Positions 24,483 through 37,384 of a DNA stretch of 64,000 nt are shown one piece after another; the first letter of the stretch is position 1; every line of letters begins with the position of its first letter. The notes beneath the pieces are model-generated. The model saw only the letters and a program-made list of their open reading frames with translations. It was not told the origin of the DNA and made no database searches. The DNA is taken from assembly GCA_036971475.1 (NCBI GenBank), contig JBAIZL010000005.1, positions 66,857,655 through 66,921,654 on the forward strand. Direction: 5' to 3'. Both the position numbers and the translations under genes were made by a program. This stretch comes from Prosapia bicincta. Lineage: Eukaryota; Arthropoda; Insecta; Hemiptera; Cercopidae.

Positions 24483-25223
24483 TAACCTATCACACATAAG
24501 TGCTTGTGTTAAAGTGCAAGAACACATTGTATACCACATATTTGCATATATACCGTTTAACATAATTCTAAAAGTACCATCATGTTCCAGCTCTCTGGGA
24601 CTCATCATGCGCTGATTCAACAACTTTACATTCGCTGATTCAACAACTATACATTTGCTGATTCAACAGCTTTACATTCGATGATTCAACAACTTTACAT
24701 TAGTTGATTCAACAACTGTTAAATATTTTGCCATGTAACGGCATAGTTTTCCGAAGGACATTAAATACTCAATAAATGAAAAAAGTTAACAGCTATCGCA
24801 GATACCTCACTGGGCGAAATACCACCTCTTGTCCTTCCTGTCGGATGACGGACAGTTGTTCGGGTGCACCCTTTCACGCACTTATCACTTACCTAAGTAA
24901 CTTAAGAGAAATCACATATAATTCAAAATAGTCACTATTTAGGCTAACAATATCTTCGCTACACGACGGGAGAAACAAAGAGAGTAAAATCTACGTCACG
25001 TAGAGCGTAACGGGAAATATTTGTGATCCAAACCGAACCTTGCTTAGAACTCACGAGAAACTGCGTTACATCGAGAGTGACGGGAGGGATGTTGTTTTGC
25101 CGACGTCTTGAAATGAACTGTGCCGTACCGAAGAGACAAAGGTTGGCCGATAAGGAGTTCCTCTCTGAAGCATTTACAATGGTTAAATTAAATTATATTT
25201 AATTTAAAGAAAAGTACTTAACA
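24483..25223 (-). mobile_element. BEL/Pao element, 3' LTR (probable)
   Basis: On the minus strand the LTR would start at TGTTAAG (25223 downward), directly after a polypurine/GC tract (GGCCCCCGG) of the kind found before BEL LTRs. It would run to 24483, where about 120 bases are shared with 26930-27045. Inside are five copies of a 23-bp unit (GCTGATTCAACAAC...) at 24612-24716; the other LTR has only two. The terminal dinucleotides do not match the usual TG...CA at the outer end, so the exact boundary is uncertain. Confidence 0.65.
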
Positions 25224-25399
25224 TACCGGGGGCCTTAAATCCTCCTAGGATTCAAAGAAAAATGTAATATAAGCTACCCCAGCATGAGAGAAAAAAACAA
25301 TAATTAACAATAAACACACTGAGAGTTCTTATAAAAACCAAATATACACTAATAAAAATAAAAATTACTTTTCTAGAGACATGAGGAAAATTAATAAGT

Positions 25400-26906
25400 T
25401 TATTCTGCACTAATGGGCAGGGGGGAAACCTTATGAGAAGGTCGAGTTATAAGTCCTTGCTGGGTCTTGAGCTGAACAACTCGCACCACACCGTCCGTGC
25501 CAGGGAACACTTGTGTCACTCTTGCCAATGGCCAAGAGAGAGGCGAAGTAGGTTGATGCACTAGCAGTAGGTCGCCCACACTAAGGTTGTCTGTCGTTTC
25601 CGTCCATTTGGTCCGCTGCCGTAGAGTGTGAAGATATTCCAGCTACCACCTTTTCCACACGCGTTGGTTAAAAGCATGGACGAGGTGCCAATGCTTAAGT
25701 CGTTTTGTAGGGACTTCAGCCAGATTTCTTTCGGGTACGGCGACGAGTGGAGCTCCAATTAAAAAGTGTCCTGGGGTCAGAGCAGTGAGATCGGAAGGAT
25801 CGTTAGACAAAGGTGTGAGTGGTCGAGAGTTGAGGATTGACTCGACTTGAGTTGTCAGAGTCATGAATTCGGAGAGAGTTAGAACGTGTTCACCTATGAC
25901 GTGACGCAAGTGATGTTTAGCGCTTTTTAATCGCGCTTTCCCATAGCCCTCCTTGATGAGGTGCAGCAGGAGGATTGAAGTGGAAATTAATTCCACGTTG
26001 AAATGAAAATTCACAAACGAGATCGTGTCCTGAGGTGCTGATTAGAGATCGCAGAGCAATGTCAGCTCCCACAAAGTTTGTTTCACAGTCGGAATAGATG
26101 TGTTGAGAAATCGAGTCAATGCTGCGTCCGTCGAGAGATCAGTGACCACCTCATTGTGAACAGCCTTGGTGACAAGGCAAACAAAGATTATGTACTTTCA
26201 GAGTGAAAGAACCACCATAATCAATGCCTGTGTTGAGAAATGGGCGAGTAGGGGTCAGTCGAGGTTGAGGTAAGTTTCCCATAAGAGGATTCTCATTATT
26301 AGGTCGGTGCTTAAAGCACACAGAATACCTGAAGATTCGAGCACGGATTACATTCCGAGTACACAATATCCACACCTCTTGTGCGAGAAGTGATTGAGTG
26401 AGTTAAACTCCAGAATGAAGGTATTTCCGATGATATAGGTTAATCAAGGAGTCAACCACAGGGTGTTTCTTAGGCAAAATCACCGGACATTGCATCTCAT
26501 AACGAATCTGTGCTGCTTCGAGTCGTCCACCAACTTGCAGGACGCCATCGCTATCGAGAAATGGTGTTAATCGTCGAAGCCTAGAAGATACCCTGTTAGG
26601 AGGGGTGTGCCCTAATGCCTTTAAATCTTCGATGAAGGAGGATGCCTGAACTAATTTGAATATTCGGATTCTGGCTGAGTGCAACTCCCTAGTAGTGAGA
26701 GGCCCAACAGTTCTTCCTAAGTGACGATAGTTGTGTATGAAACGCAACAAGTATGCCATTACACGCTGCAGTCGACTAAATCTAGAATATTTCAGCAGCA
26801 AGTCCCATTCTGAGTGAACAGTGGAGAGAAGAGATATAGGTGAAATAGGTTTATATTCCCCTGTATCAAAGAGTTTTGCAGGCTCAAAATGAGATATACC
26901 TGTCAT
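25400..26906 (-). pseudogene. BEL/Pao pol remnant: integrase region and C-terminal domain
   Basis: C-terminal part of a BEL/Pao retrotransposon polyprotein, whose integrase would insert the cDNA copy. In minus-strand order: the region between RNase H and integrase (26906-26500), the integrase zinc-binding domain (HPVVDSL...YHRKYLHSGV, then CFKHRP with the first cysteine of the CxxC lost to Tyr), the core domain start (FLNTGIDYGGSF), then patches around the catalytic Asp (near 26090) and Glu (near 25946), and the C-terminal pol domain (LTPGHFLIGAPL) that reaches a natural stop at 25400-25402. Breaks: stop at 26403-26405, a frameshift with a small deletion near 26190, an extra base in an A-run near 25930, and a stop at about 25645. 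Gag, protease, RT and RNase H are absent. Confidence 0.9.
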
Positions 26907-26929
26907 ACGTATATCTAGTTATATCAATA

Positions 26930-27104
26930 TAACCTATCACACATAAGTGCTTGTGTTAAAGTGCATGCACACATTGTATACCACATATTTGCATATATAC
27001 CGTTTAACATAATTCTAAAAGTAACATCATGTCCCAGCTCTCTGGGAGACAACAAATTTACATTCGCTGATTCAACAACTTTACATTCGCTGATTCAACA
27101 ATGG
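26930..27104 (-). mobile_element. BEL/Pao element, truncated 5' LTR
   Basis: Matches 24483-24604 closely (shared TAACCTATCACACATAAG start), then two of the 23-bp GCTGATTCAACAAC units, after which similarity to the other LTR stops. Only the LTR 3' part therefore survives, and it lies within about 25 bases of the pol remnant because the internal region was deleted. Confidence 0.75.
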
Positions 27105-27555
27105 TTGGGTGGTTAACAAAATGAAATGCTCACACAGGGCAACCAACTAGTGTTATTTGTTGCAACGATATACAGTACGTATTCCCTAATGGGGGCTGCA
27201 GTTATCTCTTCAGAAGTTATATTTTGCACCGTTATCTCAGCTATAGGTCCTAGGTTCGATTCTAGCGCCGAGGCACATCTAGTGTGTGTTCAACCTTCAA
27301 GTCGACTTAGCCTGGAAAAAAATAATTAGCGAGGACGAAACTGAGTACATAATTCGACACCTAAGCGAAGCTTATGTCGCATTACCTCTCTTGTATACGG
27401 TATGACCCAAGTCAGACGTCCTATAGACTGTCTCTCCTAAGCGATAGAATAATATCAAAATATATATTTTATTTTATTTTATTTTCAGATTGTTTTATGT
27501 ATTACTACAATGACTATACAATGTATGTAATTCATCGACATCTCCAAACCTTGAT
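27105..27555. other. Intergenic, weak tRNA-like B-box word only
   Basis: A GGTTCGATTCT word at about 27253 resembles a polymerase III B box, but I could not find a supporting A box or cloverleaf. Nothing else recognised. Confidence 0.4.
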
Positions 27556-29150
27556 AACTTATTTTATTAGAACCTTGTTAGCCTAATCTCTGAGTGTATG
27601 AATGTGAGGTCTTAGATTTAGGTAGAGGAAAATCGTTATTCTCTTGGTCTCTTGGGCAACACCTAGCCTATTACAGCTCAGTTTATTAGAACCTTGTTAG
27701 CCTGATCTCTGAGTGTATGTATGTGAGAAGATCTTAGATTTACGGAGAGGAAAATCGTTATTTTCTTGGTCTCTTGGCCAACAACCTAGCCTCCTACAGC
27801 TCAGTTTGTTAGAACCTTGTTAGCCTAATCTCTAAGTTTATGTATGTGATAAGATCTTAGATTTAGGTAGAGGAAAATCGTTATTCTCTTAATCTCTTGG
27901 CCAACACCTATCCTCCTACAGCTCAGTTTATTAGAACCTTGTTAACCTAATCTCTGAGTGTATGTATGTGAGAAGATCTTAGATTTAGGTAGAGGAAAAT
28001 CGTTATTCTCTTAATCTCTTGGCCAACACCTATCCTCCTGCAGCTCAGTTTAGTAGAACCTTGTTAGCCTAATCTCTAAGTTTATGTATGTGATAAGATC
28101 TTAGATTTAGGTAGAGGAAAATCGTTATTCTCTTAATCTCTTGGCCAACACCTATCCTCCTACAGCTCAGTTTATTAGAACCTTGTTAACCTAATCTCTG
28201 AGTGTATGTATGTGAGAAGATCTTAGATTTACGGAGAGGAAAATCGTTATTTTCTTGGTCTCTTGGCCAACAACCTAGCCTCCTACAGCTCAGTTTGTTA
28301 GAACCTTGTTAGCCTAATCTCTAAGTTTATGTATGTGATAAGATCTTAGATTTAGGTAGAGGAAAATCGTTATTCTCTTAATCTCTTGGCCAACACCTAT
28401 CCTCCTACAGCTCAGTTTATTAGAACCTTGTTAGCCTAATCTCTAAGTTTATGTATGTGATAAGATCTTAGATTTAGGTAGAGGAAAATCGTTATTCTCT
28501 TAATCTCTTGGCCAACACCTATCCTCCTACAGCTCAGTTTATTAGAACCTTGTTAACCTAATCTCTGAGTGTATGTATGTGAGAAGATCTTAGATTTAGG
28601 GGAGGAAAATCGTTATTCTCTTGGTCTCTTGGCCAACACCTAGCGTCCTACAGCTCAGTTTAGTAGAGCCTTGTTAGCCTAATCTCTGAGTGTATGTATG
28701 TGAGGAGATCTTAGATTTAGGGAGAGGAAAATCGTTATTCTCTTGGTCTCTTGGCCAACACCTAGCCTCCTGCAGCTCAGTTTAGTAGAACCTTGTTAGC
28801 CTAGTCTCTGAGTGTATGTATGTGAGAAGATCGTAGATTTAGGTAGAGGAAAATCGTTATTCTCTTGGTCTCTTGGGCAACACCTAGCCTCCTACAGCTC
28901 AGTTTAGTAGAGCCTTGTTAGCCTAATCTCTTAGTGTATGTATGTGAGAAGATCTTAGATTTAGGTAGAGGAAAATCGTTATTCTCTTGGTCTCTTGGCC
29001 AACACCTATCCTCCTACAGCTCAGTTTATTAGAACCTTGTTAGCCTAGTCTCTGAGTGTATGTATGTGAGGAGATCTTAGATTTAGGTAGAGGAAAATCG
29101 TTATTCTCTTGCTCTCTTGGCCAACACCTAGCCTCCTACAGCTCAGTTTA
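27556..29150. repeat. 122-bp minisatellite, about 13 units
   Basis: Unit begins TTAGAACCTTGTTAGCCTAA and ends CCTACAGCTCAGTTTA. Spacing between successive CAGCTCAG words is 122-123 bases. Variants recur in alternation (CTGAGTGTATG/CTAAGTTTATG; TTGGTCTC/TTAATCTC), which points to duplication of multi-unit blocks. No frame stays open. Confidence 0.95.
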
Positions 29151-29793
<643 letters not shown>

Positions 29794-31880
29794 CAAAATT
29801 GTATGTGATCTGTTATTAGCCTATATAAAAAACTGAGTTTATCATTCAAAACATCTCTAGCTGTACTCACTGATGATGATGGCAACATTAAAAGAAGTCG
29901 GAGAAATCATTGTTTAACGGGCGTTGATACATGTTGTTTCTATTTTCTTAAAATCGTTACAAAAAGACATTTTTTAAATTTATGTCCATTATATTGAAAT
30001 CCATTGTTTAAAACAATTATTTTATTTGTGTTTGCTTTTATGTATATATATATATATATATATATAGTATTTTTCCCAATATACATAATTACATGTAGCG
30101 CATGTGATTATATGCGTGTAGCGCATAATTTTTTTCTATGTGAGAATTAATTTGTATCAGGTAATTTTAATTTTATATTGGCTTTTCTTTTTTTTCAGCA
30201 ATTATAAATATTTATTTTAATTGTTTACTGTCATAGAGAGCTTTAATGCTCTACTCTCTATTTACTACGAAACACTTCCTTCTAATTTTTTTTTTTATAC
30301 TATCATAAATAAGATATTACAAAATGTTCTAAAGAAAATATTAGAACCAAATAACCCTCAAGATTGTCTGCTTACGCCGAAAGGAAATTTTATTAGAACA
30401 AACTTGGCAGCAGAAAACACTTCCAACCAAAGACTTGTCAAGATATTTTACAATCTAGAAAAGATCAAACTTTGACAAGATATGAACACGGAGACTGCTG
30501 ATATTCCTCCATAAACGTTTGAATAGGCTAACGCCCGCTCTTACTGGCGGATCCCTCAATTTGTATTCGTGCAGACACTGTTTGACAGAGACAAACAAAA
30601 ACACTTCCATTTACGTCATACCAGACAAGCGTTTTACCCTAACATGTTTTTATGTTTTGGCTTACTGTTTTCTTGCACCTTCGTATTGTTTTTATCTTGT
30701 ATTTTTGAAGCGTATAGAGTTGTTTTGTGAACAGCTTTCAAATGAAATTCTACCTGATAAAGTGAGGTAATACTTGATACAAAATAGACCAAATGTCGGT
30801 CCTTGTTACATGTTATACTTGAAATGCATTCAAGTAGGACGTAAGGGGTATTAAATATCATAAGTATTGCTCAAAACACATGGACATCAAATTATGTCAG
30901 AACTCAGGTTTCTTTGTATAACAGAACACTCTTCTACTTGAAATGATTCTAAACTAATAAAACATTAAGCAACAAAGAATTTGGTTACAATATATCGGGT
31001 ATAAAAATACGTTTTTACTACCTAATAGAGCAACCGATTGGTTTACCCTTTCATTAAAATTTCATTATATTAACAACCTTCCCTAACCGGAATGTTTATT
31101 GAAATTTGCAATGTAGTCAGGCAAAAAAGAAATTAACGGTGACAACGCACAATACACTAAACAAAAATGCACAGTCCCAATGTATTAATTAAATCTACCA
31201 CCTTTAGCCAGATTCCCCATACAGAAGGCCAAGACCTTCATGTCAGCAATCGTGTAGTTTGAATTAGGAAAGTAGTTTTATTACCGAACGTAACTGAATT
31301 CATAGAGCTATAACTAATTTTAATAAAGGTAAACAGGTAGTATATAATATATTAGACTATGGTACGATAATTCATTTCAGTACTTGATAAGAATGTTAAT
31401 TTTTAAAATTGTTATGTTTATATGTTGATGGAGTAAATTGTAATCAAAATGTATGGTTTGTGACTGTGGGATGTTCAGAATTTAATTTTGTGCCATATCT
31501 AAATACAAAAAATGTAGAAGTTTCTGTATATTTGATAAGCTAATGTAACCCAAATCAATTTTCGTTTTCTTGCAATTGAAAAATTAATGTGAAAAATGTA
31601 TACAAAAAAACTGTTAGACAGTGAAACTAAGGTCTAGTGGAGTAAATATTATATTCAAATAGGTTTTACGTTACTATTACGAACACCTGATATCGTTTTA
31701 TACATTACAATTTTAGATAGTGAATATTGAACAATCGCAGCATTTAATATCACTAATATAAATTACACCACACATACCACCAATTATTAAATAATAATAA
31801 TATTGTTACAACAAATAAACAATCTTAATTCTAATGCACTTGGGAAATGGAAATTTATATTGAAAAATTGTCTGTAATAG
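29794..31880. other. AT-rich intergenic, nothing recognised
   Basis: Contains a short TA tract at 30042-30066. Frames at 30221-30475 and 30519-30770 (+) have no recognisable domain. Confidence 0.55.
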
Positions 31881-31881
31881 T

Positions 31882-32506
31882 TTATGTAGTAGCTTTAATA
31901 CTATTACAAGTAAGTTTATGTAGTAGCTTTATTACTATTACAAGTAAGTTTATGTAGTAGCTTTATTACTATTACAAGTAAGTTTATGTAGTAGCTTTAT
32001 TACTAAAACAAGTAAGTTTATGTAGTAGCTTTATTACTATTACAAGTAAGTTTATGTAGTAGCTTTATTACTATTACAAGTAAGTTTATGTAGTAGCTTT
32101 ATTACTATTGCAAGTAAGTTTATGTAGTAGCTTTAATACTATTACAAGTAAGTTTATGTAGTAGCTTTATTACTATTACAAGTAAGTTTATGTAGTAGCT
32201 TTAACACTATTACAAGTAAGTTTATGTAGTAGCTTTAATACTATTATAAGTAAGTCTATGTAGTGGCATTATTACTATTACAAGTAAGTTTATGTAGTAG
32301 CTTTATTACTATTACAAGTAAGTTTATGTAGTACCTTTATTACTATTACAAGTAAGTTTATGTAGTAGCTTTATTACTATTACAATTAGGTTTATGTAGT
32401 AGCTTTAATACTATTACAAGTAAGTTTATGTAGTACCTTTATTACTATTACAAGTAAGTTTATGTAGTAGCTTTATTACTATTACAATTAAGTTTATGTA
32501 GTTACT
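31882..32506. repeat. 34-bp minisatellite, about 18 units
   Basis: Unit begins AGTTTATGTAGTAGCTTTAT and continues with TACTATTACAAGTA. Units are highly uniform with point variants (TTTATT/TTTAAT, GTAGCTTT/GTACCTTT). Confidence 0.95.
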
Positions 32507-32798
32507 AAATCGGGTTCTATTACACAATTCATGGTGTTTTTATACCCATTTTTGTATCCAGAATGTTTTCAATAAGCATTCTTAAATAAAAATAAATGTC
32601 TAGTAGTTCATTTATTTTAAATATCAACTACTGACCTTTTTTCCATTCTTTATAATAGCCCCCACTCTCCTTATATAAATATAGCTTGTACAAATTTTCA
32701 ATGTTAATAAAATGCATTTTTACTTATTCAAACAAGTTAAAATACTTCTTTGAAAACTGATAGTGAATGACAATTGATGTTAAACAGTTTTCTCAAAT

Positions 32799-33310
32799 AT
32801 GTATTCATTAAATAAATTTTTAATGATTGATGTTCCATTCAGATTCGAACTGAGGAGCTGCATGTATGAAATCCACCACTTTGGTACTGAGCCGACTTTC
32901 TCACAGCTAGATTTCAATTACGTAAAGTTGTATAAGAAATTATATACAAGCGAATGGTTTCTTGCAATAGTGAAGCATTAAAAGAGGTGGATAGGTGAAA
33001 TGGGATCCATATCAACATCAGCTTCATAAACTAGAAACAAATAAAAACAATAAACAATAAAAAAGATAGCTAATAATTAGTATTAAACAAAAGTAATAGT
33101 CCAACACCATAAAGAACAGAAAATATAAAATTTTAATTACATTTGCTCTCTATTTTGCCACTTAATATTGAGACTCTTTCAATGTATATAGCCTACATAT
33201 ATTATTTGTAATTATTTTATAAAAAGGAATTAAAATAAAATTGTCTTTGTCAATCTCACTAGGAGTGGACTTTATAGATTTGTTTTCTATATTACTTGTT
33301 TAACATAGTA
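32799..33310. repeat. Dispersed repeat of unknown family, copy 1
   Basis: From about 32955 this segment aligns in order with 50455-50790: GCAATAGTGAAGC / GCAATAATGAAGC, CATCAGCTTCATAAACTAGAA / CATCTGCATCACAAATTAGAA, CTATTTTGCCACTTAATATT / CTATTTTGGCACTTATTATT, TATAGCCTACAT / TATAGGCTACAT. On the minus strand at 32835-32960 the words CCAAAGTGGTGG and AGTTCGAATCT resemble A and B boxes about 35 bases apart, hinting at a tRNA-derived SINE head, but I am not confident in that. Confidence 0.6.
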
Positions 33311-34099
33311 ATTTAGTTAACATATCTAAATATAAACAAGTAACTTTTACAATTTACAGTGTGCTATCTAACAACTGTAGTATTTCTTGACCAATTCTAT
33401 TTGCAGCAACTACTTACAGCTTTCATTTAATGTTATATTGGAATTGATATTTTTATGTACAAATCCATTATAAAGTCGGAAGTATAAAACATCTGGCATA
33501 TTTGAAACTGACTGCTTTTATTGTTAGGCAGTAAATTTTATTACCGAGGCAGGTGTACTTCCTAAAGGAGAACACTTGAATGGTTTGCATAAAAACAAGA
33601 ACAGTAAGCCAATGCTTTTGTGGCCGTGTTCTTAGTAGAACTAATATATGTTTGTTGAATGTAGTATAAATGTGTAATACGGTGTTTACTTACTGTATTT
33701 GTTTCCCATTACTTTGGAGTTATTAAATTTGTAAACATTTTATAAAATCAAAATGAGGAGACAGGATATAACACGGGCTTAAGGTTAAATTGTCTAACGA
33801 CGTCACTAGTACGTAGTAGGCACATATTCTTAAAGAGAGGCATTTTTTATATACATTGTATTAGTATAAAGTCGTTTAGTTTAGATCTGTAACTTAGTAT
33901 TGGTTATTGGGTGTTATCTTGTCTCTTTGTTTATCCCGGGTAAACAAGTGGCTGGGTGCAGGTGAGAAATTGGAGCCCATTGCGAGCATTTCATCGAGAA
34001 AAACTAATACAAGCCAGAATTATACAACCGATAGGATTGTTGAATAAAATGGGCAACGTTTTTACAAAAAAATCATCAGTGACTGATCAACAAGCATTG

Positions 34100-34101
<2 letters not shown>
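33311..34101. other. Intergenic, nothing recognised
   Basis: No supported feature before the CT tract. Confidence 0.55.

Positions 34102-34186
<85 letters not shown>
34102..34186. repeat. (CT)n (TA)n microsatellite
   Basis: CT tract (34102-34146) merging into a TA tract that directly abuts a hammerhead family B tail. Confidence 0.95.
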
Positions 34187-34192
<6 letters not shown>

Positions 34193-34303
34193 TGTTATAC
34201 TGATGTGGGTACTGTTTACCAACGAAAAGCTTTGAATATAAATTAATAAATATTCTTGTATTTGAATAACCTATGTTGTTTTAAATTATTAAACAAGAAA
34301 ACG

Positions 34304-34371
<68 letters not shown>

Positions 34372-34487
34372 TGTTATACTGATGTGGGTACTGTTTACCA
34401 ACGAAAAGCTTTGAATATAAATTAATAAATATTCTTGTATTTGAATAACCTATGTTGTTTTAAATTATTAAACAAGAAAACGTATTT
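34187..34487 (+). repeat. Tandem pair of hammerhead family B tails around (TA)n
   Basis: Segments 34187-34307 and 34366-34487 are essentially identical (offset 179-180 bases) and are separated by a pure TA tract. Each contains a decayed hammerhead-like motif (starting at 34200 and 34379): CTGATG, stem GGTA / TACC, GAAA, AAGCTT, then TGAATA. Compared with the copy at 56.67 kb three bases are missing, removing the final conserved A of the core. Downstream, GTATTTGAATAACCTATG is shared with 56.7 kb. Confidence 0.8.
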
Positions 34488-34851
34488 TATATTTATATAA
34501 AATTAACCTTACAGGGTTATATACAATATATATATATATATATATATATAAATCATCTTGGGACCATACAAATATGACTTGAGAGTTAAATACTCGGCCA
34601 CGTATCGTTTGATAAGGGTGGTGGAGGATCCAACTAAAAGTTTCAATGAGAACTGTTCGAGAGCCATCCTCTTGTGAGACATCCAAAAAGCTTTTGATCT
34701 GTTTCCGTACAGCAGCCTCATTAACAAGAGCCATCATAACTTTCCAAACGGGCTCATATACCTTATTATTTCGTATTTGACGTTCCGAAGTTTCTGATCG
34801 ATGTAGACTAAACTTAATATACTTCACGAACCATACGGTCCCGCGTTTCAC
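34468..34851 (-). CDS. Unrecognised open frame, doubtful
   Basis: A 127-codon minus-strand frame beginning MKRGTVWFVKYIKF. Residues 20-100 have a balanced composition (charged and aromatic residues, few low-complexity runs) unlike other frames in this window, but the C-terminal part reads through a TA microsatellite as YIYIYI, and I know no matching family. It could be a decayed exon or chance. I see no splice sites or promoter that would support it. Confidence 0.15.
   Translation of the reverse strand: MKRGTVWFVKYIKFSLHRSETSERQIRNNKVYEPVWKVMMALVNEAAVRKQIKSFLDVSQEDGSRTVLIETFSWILHHPYQTIRGRVFNSQVIFVWSQDDLYIYIYIYIVYNPVRLILYKYKIRFLV
34528..34551. repeat. (TA)n microsatellite
   Basis: Short TA tract within the low-confidence frame described next. 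Confidence 0.9.
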
Positions 34852-37384
34852 AAGGAATACTTATTACGCCCGTTTTGTTTAGTATAACAACGACTTAAAT
34901 TGAAACATAATAACACTAAACCTTATTTTCTGACAATGTCCCAGTGTTCGCTCATTCATATAAGCCATGACTAATACACAGCAGACTAAAACACTATGTA
35001 GAACCCTGACTGAGCTACTGGAGCGTAAAAGTGAACGTAAGAAAGCGCCAAGCTCATTTTATCTCCCAAAGTAGGAGTCACAAACGTATCACACTTTAGG
35101 AGTTGCTATGTGAGGACATGTTCTGGGAAGATCAGTCCTCTATCTGGGAGTTACAGGGCTACAGGACGGGAGGCTGACTTGGAATACTCACAAAAGACAC
35201 ATTTTAAGGAAATACTATAACTACTCTATGCTTAACAGAGCACGATCTCTCTTATTATACCAGCCATTAAAATCTCCTACCGGTATCTCTCGAGATTTTT
35301 CGTTATAATGATTCGCCGTATATTCACATACGTATCTCCCGTGTAGGGATATGCTGGCACTTCAGACTATAGTTAGTCCAATATTAAGTTTTGAGAATAG
35401 TCACAAAAACACACAGAGGGACTATAATGAAAATTCTAGGTACTGACTTGAAAGTGCCTTCTCGTACAATGGCTAACAGATTACACAAATAAGCCAACAC
35501 ACATACATCTAAATCATTCAGAAGCCCAGTGGGTTGTATAACACTACTTACGACAAGCACAGATGGACGCTTTTCTTACTGACTGACAATCTCACAGTTT
35601 AATATTGAAATCTTTACATATCATAGGAATAGTAGGTCTACTGACTACCAAACTACTTCATAATTTTGTTACCGTTATTAGACATACGTCAGTAGGGACG
35701 AGGTAAGCTCTAAGGGGTTAGGTTTTACTGCAGATAAAGGTGTACATGTCACTTCCACTTTAGCCTCACATTCCACGTAACTTTAGAGCAATATTCCAGT
35801 CTATCCTTTATAATAAGAATATCCCTGACCCCAGGGTTACTGCGTGATCTACCGTGGAAGTTTATTTGGCAAGGTTTCATTTTTTTAATCCCTCTCTAGC
35901 GCGACACATAGCGTACTGTTTAATTTCACTATTTTTCAGATTCTCCACGGAAAGAGCCTAAGTGTATTTTAACCCGGTCCCATCACTAGCGATAGTGTTT
36001 ATAACCGTATGCCCATGAGACGGTGACAGCTCGCCAAATAATGGCTGTCCCGAAGGCTACTCGGCTTCTGTAGGCATTTACCAAAAAAAAAATAGTTCTC
36101 ATTTCAGTTCTACCCTTCTAATGATTATATCAGTGTTAGTGAAATATATTTTACGTTATTGGGAATATTCTAGTTTGTGTGAAAAATCGATCATTCTTTA
36201 AAATTTAAGAAGTGTATTTAAATTTGTTAAAGTTTAACTGCAGAAAAAAACTTGGCAACAAAAATATGATTTTTGTGCTATAACAAATTGTACAAGCATT
36301 ATTTTGGAGTTACGTTGAATATTGCTTTCAATTGTATTCGTCTATTACAAATGTAATTAAAAAATAATTAATATTTTCTACATTCTGTTACATATATATT
36401 TTTTATAATCTTTGGTGTATTGGAATAAGAAATGAGTTATTTCCCTGAAGTTTTCTACTATTTCCATCAATTTTATTCAAACATTATATTCAGTAACGGG
36501 AGGAAGTGTTATAAAATCATTGCTGAATGCATGTAAATGGCCGGACAAAATTTAAATATTTCCAAAAAATTAGAGAAAAATTTCAATACAACCATTAAGG
36601 GAAATTTAATTTCATTGTTTAATATTGATAAGAAGAAAAAATTAACACAAAGTTTTCTTTATTGTAAATCAGTACCGCATTACGTAGTTCCATTTTAAAA
36701 TGTTTATAAGCTTGTATGAGAGTTTAAGTAAGAGTGAGTGGTGTTTTCCTTTAAATTAAATCATGTTTCGTGTAGTGGGTAATATACTTTACAAAGAACG
36801 GAGAAAACCAGTAGAGAGTTGAACTAGAAAATAATGACATTGCTTTTAAATCTACCTTACTTCCTTGGGATAATCCACTTCAAGACATAGTCCGTATTGT
36901 TCTGAAGATTGTCAACATTCGAAACGGATTAGAGGGATCAAGGTCGTTGGGTTTAGAGCTGCAAAGCAGGTTAGCTGAGAGAACAACGTAACTATTGGTG
37001 GCACAACTTCTCAATCCTTACGAACACGAGATCACCCATAATGTTTAAAAAGGGCAAGCTTTAAAATTGTATACTATACATTAGGATACATATATTAGGT
37101 TAGGGCAGTTACTACATCTGGTATTTGGTGAGGTGTATAATACGTGTCTTCGTATATAAAAAAACACATGCCTCGTTTTGAATCACATAACACAAGCCAG
37201 CTTTCAGTGGCGTTATTAACTCGGTGTTAATCTCTTAGTGATGTATTTATCTCATATTTTTTGTAACAAGCTCCAGAATGCCGTTAATGCTGTCAAAATA
37301 TTCCCATCACCGATTCGGAAGCAGGTTGGAAATATTATAATCAGTAAACGGGAACTGTAAAATTTGCAGCTTTGGGCTTGAACT
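34852..37384. other. Intergenic, less AT-rich, nothing recognised
   Basis: The stretch 34850-36080 is noticeably less AT-rich than its surroundings, but every frame is closed and I cannot assign it to an element. The rest is ordinary AT-rich DNA. Confidence 0.5.

Noticed and set aside
27236..27275. Possible tRNA or SINE B box (GGTTCGATTCT)
   Set aside because: T-arm pairing fails at two positions and no A box or cloverleaf was found upstream.
29875..29910. CTGATGATGATGGC word resembling the hammerhead core
   Set aside because: No GAAA at the right distance after a stem II, and no pairing for stem I.
32835..32960. Possible tRNA gene on the minus strand (A- and B-box-like words)
   Set aside because: No acceptor stem or anticodon arm could be paired; at most a decayed SINE head, noted under the dispersed repeat.
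36903..36935. CTGAAGA followed within 20 bases by GAAAC, hammerhead-like
   Set aside because: No convincing stem II, no self-complementary stem III and no stem I pairing, so most likely chance.
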